Source: Microvirga arsenatis (lineage in GTDB: Bacteria > Pseudomonadota > Alphaproteobacteria > Rhizobiales > Beijerinckiaceae). Taken from it: DNA of 64,000 nt. A model generated the notes under the pieces. It worked only from the letters and a program-made list of their open reading frames with translations. It had not been told where the DNA came from and did not search any database. How positions within the stretch are numbered: position 1 is the stretch's first letter; each line of letters starts with the position of its first letter. The position numbers were made by a program, and so were the translations under genes. Shown here in pieces: positions 1 through 6,569 of the stretch. The stretch lies in contig NZ_JAAAXJ010000009.1 in assembly GCF_009910705.1 (NCBI RefSeq), forward strand, positions 87,206 to 151,205, given 5' to 3'.

Positions 1-239
1 ACGATGAGCGACAGGGCCGCCTCGGTCTGCCAGCCCGGAGCCATCGTGATGACGGCGGGGTTCCAGAACATCGAGGAGAGATAGCCCGAGCCCGAAGCGG
101 CGCCGGCGAACGAATAACCCTGAGCCGTCACGCTCTGCTCGCGGATGCCGAAGGCCCCGGCCTGAGCGCTGCCCTGAGCGGCGACGAGGGCTGCAACCGA
201 GACTGCAGCCAGGGTCAAAGAACGAGAGAAACGGCTCAT
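1..239 (-). CDS. FadL/OmpP1-like outer membrane protein, N-terminal part
   Basis: Only the first 79 codons are in the window; the gene runs off the left edge. It starts with a signal peptide (hydrophobic stretch ending in AQA near residue 30). The mature N-terminus GAFGIREQSV and the following AGAASG...MFWNPA pattern match the FadL/OmpP1 family, beta-barrels that carry fatty acids or aromatic hydrocarbons across the outer membrane; there the N-terminus plugs the barrel. The ATG at 239 is preceded by AGGAAAA as ribosome binding site. The family call rests on the N-terminal signature alone, so the substrate cannot be stated. Confidence 0.75.
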   Translation of the reverse strand, partial: MSRFSRSLTLAAVSVAALVAAQGSAQAGAFGIREQSVTAQGYSFAGAASGSGYLSSMFWNPAVITMAPGWQTEAALSLI

Positions 240-622
240 GGAGTTTTCCTGCCCTTAATGCTTCTTGCGCGGGCGAATCCCGCTGTGGCGACAATGTGCC
301 AATGCTTAATTTTGGCCGCAATCCGTTTATTCGCGACACCTAAACGGTTAACGCTCGGTAACGATCAAGATCATCTGGCACATATAATTAGACTTTACTT
401 CCAGATACACAGTGGCGCATAAAGTAAAACCATATAGTTCATATGTAAACTAATGTATTGATCCCGCCGCGCCTGCCTTTTATTAACCGCGCGCGAGGCG
501 TGGAAATCCGGCACTTTGTGGCCTCTCGTGGCAAAACAGCAACATATTTGCGCCAGGAAAGTGCATTGTAGCGGGGCGCATTCGCGCCAATTATGCTCAT
601 GCCGCAACGAGAGGAGTGCTTG
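240..622. other. Divergent intergenic region, no gene seen
   Basis: This 383-base gap separates two genes transcribed away from each other and must hold both promoters. It is noticeably more AT-rich than its surroundings between about 300 and 500. No hairpin followed by a T-run, no RNA gene and no convincing coding frame was found. I could not fix a -35/-10 pair with confidence. Confidence 0.5.
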
Positions 623-1507
623 ATGAAGCTGGTGAGATTTGGGAGCGCGGGTCAGGAGAAGCCCGGACTGGTCGATGCCGAGGGGCAGGTCCGAGATCTG
701 TCAGGACTCGTGCCTGACATAACGGGGGCCACGCTCTCGTCCGGGACCCTGGACCGCATCCGCCAAACCGACCCGGCCACCCTGCCCCTCGCCCCGAAGG
801 GCCAGCGCCTGGGAGCCTGCGTCGGCCAGGTGCGCAACTTCATCGCCATCGGCCTGAACTACGCCGACCATGCCGCCGAGACGGGCGCGGCGATTCCGGC
901 CGAGCCGATCGTCTTCAACAAGGCCCCGTCCTGCATCGTCGGGCCGAACGACGACGTGATCATCCCACGGCAGTCGCACAAGACCGACTGGGAGGTGGAG
1001 CTTGCCATCGTCATCGGCGAAAGGGCGTCCTACGTGGCGGCCAACGAGGCTCTGGAATACGTGGCCGGCTACTGCATCTGCAACGACGTCTCGGAACGCG
1101 AGTATCAGTTGGAGCGCGGCGGCACCTGGACCAAGGGCAAGGGCTGCCCGACCTTCGGCCCGCTCGGCCCCTGGCTCGTCACGAAGGACGAGATTCCCGA
1201 TCCGCAGAACCTCTCCATGTGGCTCGACGTGAACGGCGAGCGCATGCAGACCGGCTCCACCAAGACCATGATCTTCAACGTGGCGCAGATCGTGTCCTAC
1301 CTGTCGCACTTCATGATCCTTGAGCCCGGGGACGTGATCACCACCGGCACCCCGCCCGGCGTCGGCATGGCCATGAAGCCGCCGCGCTACCTGAAGCCCG
1401 GCGATGTGGTGTCCCTCGGCATCGAAGGTCTCGGCGAGCAGCGCCAGCGCTTCATCGCGTTCGAGGGGAAAGGGATCGATACCAGCAAGAGCTGGAAGGG
1501 GCACTGA
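623..1507 (+). CDS. Fumarylacetoacetate hydrolase family protein
   Basis: 294 residues. Members of this family hydrolyse, hydrate or decarboxylate 2-oxo-acids, cutting C-C bonds with a bound divalent metal. The metal-binding set is visible: E124 and E126 in DWEVELAIVIG and D155 in NDVSERE, followed by the family signature TTGTPPGVG near 240-248. An N-terminal domain of about 65 residues precedes the catalytic fold, as in ureidoglycolate lyase and 2,4-diketo-3-deoxy-L-fuconate hydrolase relatives, which fit better than true tyrosine-pathway FahA. Start: an upstream in-frame ATG exists at 593, but the ATG at 623 has GAGAGGAG at 609-616. No neighbour indicates the pathway, so the substrate is unknown. 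Confidence 0.85.
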   Translation: MKLVRFGSAGQEKPGLVDAEGQVRDLSGLVPDITGATLSSGTLDRIRQTDPATLPLAPKGQRLGACVGQVRNFIAIGLNYADHAAETGAAIPAEPIVFNKAPSCIVGPNDDVIIPRQSHKTDWEVELAIVIGERASYVAANEALEYVAGYCICNDVSEREYQLERGGTWTKGKGCPTFGPLGPWLVTKDEIPDPQNLSMWLDVNGERMQTGSTKTMIFNVAQIVSYLSHFMILEPGDVITTGTPPGVGMAMKPPRYLKPGDVVSLGIEGLGEQRQRFIAFEGKGIDTSKSWKGH

Positions 1508-1588
1508 CACCCCCAGCGTCATGGCCGGGGACCTGATCCAGGATCGGCCCGACCATCCGCGCTTTCGATCCGCCCCTATACCCCTCAG

Positions 1589-1697
1589 CACTCATCCTGA
1601 GGAGCAGCCGTGAGGCTGCGTCTCGAAGGAGCTTCCAGAGAGCACTGGAGCCTCCTTCGAGACGGCGCTTTCGCGCCTCCTCAGGATGAGGTGAGTG
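1589..1697. repeat. Long palindromic repeat element (CTCATCCTGAGGAG type)
   Basis: The two ends, 1589-1604 and 1677-1697, are inverted copies built on CTCATCCTGAGGAG, and a second inverted pair (GTCTCGAAGGAG at 1619-1630 against CTCCTTCGAGAC at 1651-1662) lies inside. The whole can fold into a large cruciform. Elements with this core are, as I recall, very common between genes in Methylobacteriaceae and Bradyrhizobiaceae. It sits in the 341-base gap 1508-1848 between two convergent genes, where it may also act as a terminator. The rest of that gap shows nothing else. Confidence 0.7.
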
Positions 1698-1848
1698 TGT
1701 GAGAATGGCGGGCTCACCGGCACCGGAGCTGTTTCCATTGGCATGGAATCATCTCTTTTCTTGGCGTGCCGCATTTCTTGACGGCGAACCGGATCCACTT
1801 CGCCGAAAAATGCTCTAGGCCGGTGATGACGAGCAGAGCGAGGCTTCC

Positions 1849-2817
1849 TCAGGTCAGCCCCAGCATGAGCTGGATGTTCTGCACGGCCGCGCCCGAGGCG
1901 CCCTTGCCGAGATTGTCCAGGCGGGCCACCAGCACGGCATGGTTGTAGCCGTCGTGCTGGAACACGAACAGCTCCATGCGGTCCGTGTCGTTCAGGGCTT
2001 CCGGCTCGACACGCTCGACCTTCCGGCCGTCCCGCACCGTCGGCACCACGCTCACCAGACCGCCGCCCTTGTAGCGCTCCGCCAGAGCCGCCTCGAGGTC
2101 CGCCGCCTTCGGCTTGCCCGGCAGCATGTCGAGGTGGAGCGGCACGCTCACCAGCATCCCCTGCCGGAAATTGCCCACGGAAGGAATGAAGATCGGCCGC
2201 CGGGTCAGGCCGGTATATTTCTGCAGCTCGGGCACGTGCTTGTGCTCGAAGCCGAGGCCGTACAGCTCGAAGGAAGGCGCGGTGCCGGCCTCGTAGGCCT
2301 CGATCATCGACCGCCCGCCGCCGCTGTAGCCGCTCACCGCATTCACGCTGACCGGGTAATCGGCCGGGATCAGGCCCGCATCCACGAGAGGCCGGATGAG
2401 GGCGATGGCGCCGGTCGGGTAGCAGCCGGGATTGGCGACCCGCTCGGCCCCGGCAACTGCCTCCCGCTGCCCGGGATCGAGCTCCGCGAAGCCATAGACC
2501 CATCCGGGGCTCACCCGGTGCGCGGTGCTGGCATCGAGGATCTTCGGCTTCCTGCCGCTCAGGCCGTCGACGAGGCTCACGGTCTCCCGGGCCGCATCGT
2601 CATGCAGGCACAGCACCACGAGATCGACTTGCGCCAGGATCTCGCGCTTGGCGGCCGGGTCCTTGCGGCGCTCCGGATCGATGCTGCGGATCGTCACGCC
2701 GGGAACGCCTTTCAGCCGCTCGCGGATGCCGAGGCCGGTGGTGCCCGCCTCCCCGTCGATGAAGACGGTCTTCGTCTTGAGGCCGAGATCCGCCGAGTTC
2801 TGGGTCATGGTCGTCAT
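1849..2817 (-). CDS. argC: N-acetyl-gamma-glutamyl-phosphate reductase (type 2)
   Basis: 322 residues. Third step of arginine synthesis: NADPH-dependent reduction of N-acetyl-glutamyl-5-phosphate to the semialdehyde in the cytosol. The N-terminal Rossmann motif is GEAGTTGLG (22-30), the catalytic cysteine is C132 in ANPGCYPTG, and the C-terminal part has the family HKHVPE segment. The short length and motif spacing are those of the AGPR type 2 group found in alphaproteobacteria. The start at 2817 could instead be the ATG three codons later. It lies downstream of rplM-rpsI on the same strand but has its own promoter, leader peptide and terminator (see 2891-3037), so it is probably regulated by attenuation. 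Confidence 0.95.
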   Translation of the reverse strand: MTTMTQNSADLGLKTKTVFIDGEAGTTGLGIRERLKGVPGVTIRSIDPERRKDPAAKREILAQVDLVVLCLHDDAARETVSLVDGLSGRKPKILDASTAHRVSPGWVYGFAELDPGQREAVAGAERVANPGCYPTGAIALIRPLVDAGLIPADYPVSVNAVSGYSGGGRSMIEAYEAGTAPSFELYGLGFEHKHVPELQKYTGLTRRPIFIPSVGNFRQGMLVSVPLHLDMLPGKPKAADLEAALAERYKGGGLVSVVPTVRDGRKVERVEPEALNDTDRMELFVFQHDGYNHAVLVARLDNLGKGASGAAVQNIQLMLGLT

Positions 2818-2890
2818 GATCGATCCGTTTGCACCTGTGGCCGCCTGTCCTTAGGCAAAGCCGATAGCCCCGATATGGTTCTTGGAAAAC

Positions 2891-2916
2891 AAAAAAGCCG
2901 CGCATCGGCGCGGCTT
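2891..2916 (-). terminator. Intrinsic terminator in the argC leader (putative attenuator)
   Basis: Read on the minus strand, a perfect 9-bp stem (AAGCCGCGC / GCGCGGCTT) with a CGAT loop is followed at once by a run of Ts. It ends 73 bases before the argC ATG and begins 23 bases after the stop codon of the leader ORF at 2940-3002. Because the ribosomal operon is already terminated at 3059-3086, this terminator can only act on transcripts starting in between, that is, on argC mRNA. Its 5' arm (2906-2912) is complementary over 7 bp to 2950-2956 inside the leader ORF, which gives an alternative antiterminator fold. Confidence 0.8.
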
Positions 2917-2939
2917 GCGGTCGGGCTCTCAGACGGCCG

Positions 2940-3002
2940 TCATCGCACGCGCGCCGGGGCGGCGGTCATTCGGCGTCGGACGGTGGAAAAGCCCTGGCTC
3001 AT
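2940..3002 (-). CDS. Arginine-rich leader peptide of argC (putative)
   Basis: A 20-codon frame, ATG to TGA. Five of 20 residues are arginine: three in a row at codons 9-11 (CGA CGC CGA), then codons 18 and 20 (CGC, CGA). Three of the five use CGA, a codon usually rare in such GC-rich genomes. There is no Shine-Dalgarno sequence because the predicted transcription start coincides with the A of the ATG (promoter 3009-3037), so the mRNA would be leaderless; this is how the trpL leader of Sinorhizobium meliloti is translated. Stalling at codons 9-11 would leave the antiterminator strand (2950-2956, codons 16-18) free; a ribosome at the stop codon would cover it. Inferred from sequence; translation is not shown. 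Confidence 0.65.
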   Translation of the reverse strand: MSQGFSTVRRRMTAAPARVR

Positions 3003-3008
3003 GAGGCG

Positions 3009-3037
3009 TGTATGAGGCCGTGAGGCCGCCCTGTCAA
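3009..3037 (-). promoter_or_regulatory. Promoter of the argC leader transcript
   Basis: On the minus strand a perfect -35 TTGACA (3037-3032) is followed after exactly 17 bases by CATACA (3014-3009) as a weak -10. The expected start, seven bases further on, is position 3002, the first base of the leader ATG. It lies just downstream of the rpsI terminator. Confidence 0.65.
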
Positions 3038-3058
3038 CAAGCGCGGCCGTTCGCTCAG

Positions 3059-3086
3059 AAAAAAGGGCGGCCCTGGAGCCGCCCTT
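3059..3086 (-). terminator. Terminator of the rplM-rpsI operon
   Basis: Perfect 9-bp stem AAGGGCGGC / GCCGCCCTT with a 6-base loop, followed on the minus strand by six Ts. It starts 25 bases after the rpsI stop codon. The same 26-base sequence (3061-3086) recurs exactly at 7885-7910. Confidence 0.85.
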
Positions 3087-3110
3087 CCGGAACGATGTGG
3101 CTGAAGAGCC

Positions 3111-3587
3111 TTAGCGCTTCGAAAACTGGAAGCTGCGGCGGGCCTTCTTCTTACCGTACTTCTTGCGCTCGACCACGCGCGGATCGCGGGTCAGGAAGCC
3201 TTCCTTCTTGAGCGGGCCGCGGAGCTCCGGCTCGTAGTAGGTCAGCGCCTTGGCAAGGCCGTGGCGGACCGCGCCGGCCTGGCCGGAGAGGCCGCCGCCG
3301 TTGACGTTCACCACGATGTCGTACTGGCCCTCGCGCTGAGCGATCTGGAGCGGCTGCGCCAGGATCATGCGGAGCACGGGACGGGCGAAGTAGACCTCGA
3401 CCGGACGGTCGTTGATGACGATCTTGCCGGAGCCCGGCTTGATCCAGACGCGGGCCACCGCGTCCTTGCGCTTGCCGGTGGCATAGGCGCGGCCATAGGC
3501 ATCGAGCTTCTGGACGTGCTTCGGAGCTTCCGGAGCGGCGGTCTGGGCGTTCTGGCCCAGATCGGCGAGAGACTGAAGGGTCGCCAT
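3111..3587 (-). CDS. rpsI: 30S ribosomal protein S9
   Basis: 158 residues. Small-subunit protein whose basic tail reaches the P-site tRNA. Seen: the [17 protein letters not shown] motif at about 32-48, the [14 protein letters not shown] loop and the conserved basic C-terminus ending RRSFQFSKR, whose last arginine touches the anticodon stem in known ribosomes. The N-terminal extension of about 30 residues is usual in rhizobia. It starts three bases after the rplM stop, so the two are cotranscribed and probably translationally coupled. Confidence 0.98.
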   Translation of the reverse strand: MATLQSLADLGQNAQTAAPEAPKHVQKLDAYGRAYATGKRKDAVARVWIKPGSGKIVINDRPVEVYFARPVLRMILAQPLQIAQREGQYDIVVNVNGGGLSGQAGAVRHGLAKALTYYEPELRGPLKKEGFLTRDPRVVERKKYGKKKARRSFQFSKR

Positions 3588-3590
3588 GGA

Positions 3591-4055
3591 TTAGGCCCTC
3601 ACGTTCTTGGCATTGAGGGCAGCCACGTCCAGCACCTCGGGCTGCTGAGCGACATGCGGATGCTCAGCGCCGCCATAGACGCGCAGGTTGCCCATGATCT
3701 GGCGGAAAAGCGGGCCGCGGGGGAGCATGCGCTCCACGGCCTTCTCGACGACGCGCTCCGGGAAGCGGCCTTCGAGGATGAAGCGCGCGGTGCGCTCCTT
3801 GATGCCGCCCGGATAACCGGTGTGATGGTAGTACACCTTCTGCTCGCGCTTGCGGCCGGTGAACACCACCTTGTCGGCGTTGATGACGATGACGTTATCG
3901 CCGCAGTCGACGTGGGGCGTGTAGTTCGCCTTGTGCTTGCCACGCAGGCGCATGGCAACGATCGAAGCGAGGCGGCCCACAACGAGGCCCTTCGCGTCGA
4001 TCAAAACCCACTTCTTTTCGACCTCGGCGGGCTTCAGCGAAGTCGTAGTCTTCAT
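3591..4055 (-). CDS. rplM: 50S ribosomal protein L13
   Basis: 154 residues. Early-assembling large-subunit protein. Conserved blocks seen: [16 protein letters not shown] near the start, the central [13 protein letters not shown], the YHHTGYPGG segment and the MLPRG...LRVYGG end. The open frame extends upstream to 4166, but the ATG at 4055 gives the family's normal N-terminus and has GGGAAA upstream; the promoter at 4135-4163 also rules out the longer start. First gene of the rplM-rpsI operon. Confidence 0.98.
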   Translation of the reverse strand: MKTTTSLKPAEVEKKWVLIDAKGLVVGRLASIVAMRLRGKHKANYTPHVDCGDNVIVINADKVVFTGRKREQKVYYHHTGYPGGIKERTARFILEGRFPERVVEKAVERMLPRGPLFRQIMGNLRVYGGAEHPHVAQQPEVLDVAALNAKNVRA

Positions 4056-4104
4056 TGCGCTGTTTCCCGTTGGAGCCGTATGGCTCAGGTTCCGAAACGA
4101 CAAA

Positions 4105-4123
4105 CCGCCGCGGGTTGCGGCGG
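4105..4123 (-). promoter_or_regulatory. Hairpin at the 5' end of the rplM mRNA
   Basis: A perfect 7-bp GC stem (CCGCCGC / GCGGCGG, loop AACCC) followed by TTTG on the minus strand, within the first 25 bases of the predicted 73-base leader. Its position fits an L13 autoregulatory leader or an early terminator; the short T-run makes termination weak. L13 leaders are known in several bacterial groups, but whether this one belongs to them is inference. Confidence 0.45.
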
Positions 4124-4134
4124 CGAGTGACGGC

Positions 4135-4163
4135 TGTTTAGTGTCTTTGCATGGTGAAGTCAA
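4135..4163 (-). promoter_or_regulatory. Promoter of the rplM-rpsI operon
   Basis: On the minus strand TTGACT (4163-4158) and TAAACA (4140-4135) are separated by 17 bases, near-consensus for the vegetative sigma factor and fitting a ribosomal protein operon. Predicted start about 4128, giving a 73-base leader. Confidence 0.65.
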
Positions 4164-4350
4164 CATGGATCGTGCGATCCAAGAAGAGGATAAAAACTTG
4201 TAAAATCAATATATTAACTTTGTATGGTAATAAGACACCACATATAAGGTATTTCTTTACCACACGAGTGTCTGTCATGTGATGCCGAGGCTATGCTTGG
4301 CCGCGGGAGTGAGGCACAATTGCCGAGTTGGCAGAAGAAGGGGGAACTCC

Positions 4351-4977
4351 ATGGCCGGCGAAGTGATCTTCTTCACGAACCCCATGTCGCGCGGGCGCAT
4401 CGTGCGGTGGATGCTGGAGGAAACGGGCTGCCCCTACCGGGCCGAGATCCTGGGCTTCGGCCCGGACATGAAGGCGCCCGGCTACAGGGCGATCAATCCC
4501 ATGGGCAAGGTGCCGGCCATCCTGCACGAGGGAACGGTGGTCACCGAAGCGGCTGCGATCTGCGCCTATCTCGCCGACGCCTTCCCCCAGGCGAAGCTCG
4601 CTCCCCCGACCGGAGATCCGCGCCGGGGCACCTATTACCGCTGGATGTTCTTCGCGGCCGGCCCGGTGGAGGCCGCCCTGAGCAACAAGGCCCTCGGCTT
4701 CGAGGTCCCGCCCGACAGGCAGGGCATGATCGGCTACGGCTCCATCGAGGATGTGCTGAACGCCCTGGAATATGCCGTCACCCAATCCGAATACATCGCC
4801 GGGGACCGCTTCACGGCCGCCGACGTCTATGTCGGCGCCCAGATCGGCTGGGGCATGAGGTTCGGGACCTTGGAGAAGCGCCCCGCCTTCGAGGCCTATT
4901 GGAACCGGATCGGCAACCGGCCGGCCGCAATCCGGGCGCGGGAACTCGACGATGCCCTCCTGCCGCCGAAGGGCTAG
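4351..4977 (+). CDS. Glutathione S-transferase family protein
   Basis: 208 residues. Cytosolic; such enzymes conjugate glutathione to electrophiles or reduce peroxides. The N-terminal thioredoxin-fold domain (about 1-80) has the start FFTNPMSRGRIVRWMLEE, the cis-proline motif GKVPAI and the glutathione-contact TEAAAICAYLAD; the all-helical C-terminal domain holds the YIAGDRFTAADVYVG N-capping box. Start: ATG at 4351 with GGGGGAA upstream; the frame is open further up without a better signal. The stop codon overlaps that of the convergent acetyltransferase in a CTAG at 4974-4977. Substrate unknown. Confidence 0.88.
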   Translation: MAGEVIFFTNPMSRGRIVRWMLEETGCPYRAEILGFGPDMKAPGYRAINPMGKVPAILHEGTVVTEAAAICAYLADAFPQAKLAPPTGDPRRGTYYRWMFFAAGPVEAALSNKALGFEVPPDRQGMIGYGSIEDVLNALEYAVTQSEYIAGDRFTAADVYVGAQIGWGMRFGTLEKRPAFEAYWNRIGNRPAAIRARELDDALLPPKG

Positions 4978-5462
4978 GCCAAATCGGTAGCATCAAGAGA
5001 GCGGACAAGCTCGATCTCGTCCCGAAGCGGGATGCCGTCCAAGCCGAGAAGGGGAATGGATGGCTTGATCTTGCGCGCCTCGTTCACGGCTCCAGGCCGT
5101 ACCGACACGAGGCGAAACCCGCGGCGCTGATAGAAGCGTAAGGCGGCAAGGTTGTCGTTCGTCGTCGTGACCCGAAGAGCCTTGAAGCCCCTGCCTTGGA
5201 GGATCCGGACCAAAGCCTCGATCAGCGCGGTTCCCGTCCCGTGCCGGGGCGTCACGGAGTCGAGGGTGATCAGCTCGGCAAAGATGCCGTTCTCTTCCAG
5301 GACGTAGGTTGCCAATCCCTCGCCGTCCCCTGCGATCAGAGCCGGAAGAGCACCAGCGTCGAAGACTTCACCATGAACCGCGATCCGACGGCCGCCCCAG
5401 CGTTCGGTGAGAAGCCGGTCGATCCAGGCCTGATCCCCGCGCTCTTTCGCGCGCACTCTCAC
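4974..5462 (-). CDS. GNAT family N-acetyltransferase
   Basis: 162 residues. Acetyl-CoA-dependent acetyltransferase of unknown acceptor. The acetyl-CoA loop is RHGTGTALIEALVRILQGRG, followed by the family beta-5/alpha-4 block LRVTTTNDNLAALRFYQRRGFRL. Start: GTG at 5462 overlaps the TGA of the upstream thioesterase as GTGA, implying translational coupling; the frame stays open further up but only inside that gene. Its stop shares CTAG with the convergent GST gene. Confidence 0.82.
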   Translation of the reverse strand: MRVRAKERGDQAWIDRLLTERWGGRRIAVHGEVFDAGALPALIAGDGEGLATYVLEENGIFAELITLDSVTPRHGTGTALIEALVRILQGRGFKALRVTTTNDNLAALRFYQRRGFRLVSVRPGAVNEARKIKPSIPLLGLDGIPLRDEIELVRSLDATDLA

Positions 5463-5896
5463 GGCCGGCTCGGAATGGAATAGGTGCCGGTCGCGTGGCA
5501 GACCATGTCGGGGCTGCCTTCCGAATAAATGGATACGTCGCCAACGGCCAGCCGCTTGCCGAGCTTCAGCAGGCGGCATTCGGCGATGAGGTCCCGCGGC
5601 TCCGGCTTTCGCAGGAAGTTGAAGTTCAGGCTCGTGGTGACCGCGAGCGCCACGGGGCCGATATGAGCCAGAATCGCCACATAGAGGGCAAGATCCGCGA
5701 GGGTCATCATGGCAGGCCCCGAGATCGTTCCTCCCGGCCGGATGTGGCGCTCGTGATAGGCCATCCGCATCCGGGCCGAGAGCGGGCCGACCTCGTCCAC
5801 GAAGTAGCTGCGGCCGCCCAGGTGGATCTGGGGGAACTCCCGGTCGAGGAACGCCGTCAGCTCGTCGCGGGTCATGATGGGATGGTGGGATGCCAT
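5459..5896 (-). CDS. PaaI-like hotdog-fold thioesterase
   Basis: 145 residues. Predicted acyl-CoA thioesterase. The hotdog helix GGTISGPAMMTLADLALYVAIL and the strand VTTSLNFNFLRKPEP, which normally carries the catalytic contacts, are clear, and the length is typical. Start chosen at ATG 5896; an internal ATG at 5875 is possible and neither has a strong ribosome binding site. It overlaps the next gene by 4 bases (GTGA), so thioesterase and acetyltransferase form a two-gene unit. Substrate not predictable. Confidence 0.82.
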   Translation of the reverse strand: MASHHPIMTRDELTAFLDREFPQIHLGGRSYFVDEVGPLSARMRMAYHERHIRPGGTISGPAMMTLADLALYVAILAHIGPVALAVTTSLNFNFLRKPEPRDLIAECRLLKLGKRLAVGDVSIYSEGSPDMVCHATGTYSIPSRP

Positions 5897-5947
5897 GAAT
5901 GTGCGATGCTCATTGAACTGCCCTGCCCTATCCCATACGGTGCCGCC

Positions 5948-6472
5948 ATGGACCACAGCAATTACCCGAACGATTACATCCGCGGCATCCTCAACGGCGT
6001 GAAGACCATCGCGCTGGTCGGCGCCTCGCAGAACCCGGCGCGCCCGAGCTGGATCGTCACCAAGTACCTGCTGGAGCGGGGCTACGACGTGATCCCGATC
6101 AATCCGGGCCTCGCGGGCGGCGAGCTGCTGGGCAAGACGGTCTATGCCTCCCTCAAGGAGGTGCCCGTGCCCATCGACATGGTCGAGATCTTCCGCAACT
6201 CCGAAGCGGCCGGCCCGATCACGGACGAGGCGCTTGCCCTCGACCCGCTTCCGAAGGTGATCTGGATGCAGCTCTCGGTCCGCAACGACGAGGCCGCCGC
6301 CAAGGCCGAAGCCAGGGGCGTGAAGGTGGTGATGGACCGCTGCCCGAAGATCGAGTTCGGCCGCCTCTCCGGCGAGATTTCCTGGCAGGGCGTGAACTCG
6401 CGCGTGCTGAGCGCGAAGAAGCCGGTTCTCTCCGGCAAGGGCTTCCAGAAGCTCAGCCTCAATCGGCCCTAA
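5948..6472 (+). CDS. CoA-binding (YccU-type) protein
   Basis: 174 residues. A single Rossmann-fold CoA-binding domain as in the N-terminus of succinyl-CoA ligases. The nucleotide-loop region TIALVGASQNPARPSWIV is at about 20-37 and YLLERGYDVIPINPG follows; later WMQLSVRNDEAAAKAEARGVKVVMDRCPKIE is the family end motif. Function is not established for the family. It precedes the O-acetylhomoserine sulfhydrylase on the same strand but that gene has its own promoter in the 97-base gap. Confidence 0.85.
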   Translation: MDHSNYPNDYIRGILNGVKTIALVGASQNPARPSWIVTKYLLERGYDVIPINPGLAGGELLGKTVYASLKEVPVPIDMVEIFRNSEAAGPITDEALALDPLPKVIWMQLSVRNDEAAAKAEARGVKVVMDRCPKIEFGRLSGEISWQGVNSRVLSAKKPVLSGKGFQKLSLNRP

Positions 6473-6500
6473 GTCTTAGGGAGCCGCCCTCGCAGCCTCC

Positions 6501-6535
6501 TTGACCGGAAGAACGTTTCGTTCTTTATAGAGAAC
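6501..6535 (+). promoter_or_regulatory. Promoter with overlapping palindromes upstream of metY
   Basis: TTGACC (6501-6506) and TTTATA (6524-6529) are 17 bases apart. Two inverted repeats built from the same half-site, GAAC/GTTC, overlap the -10: GAACGTTTCGTTC (6511-6523, perfect arms) and GTTCTTTATAGAGAAC (6520-6535, 14 of 16 symmetric). Such placement suggests a repressor operator; the regulator is unknown. I looked for a SAM-II riboswitch, common upstream of this gene in alphaproteobacteria, and did not see one. Confidence 0.55.
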
Positions 6536-6569
6536 AAAACATCGTCCCGAGAGGAGAAGGGCTCCCGCC

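Noticed and set aside
6473..6569. SAM-II riboswitch upstream of metY
   Set aside because: The conserved pseudoknot core of SAM-II is not present, and the 5' leader from the predicted start is only about 34 bases.
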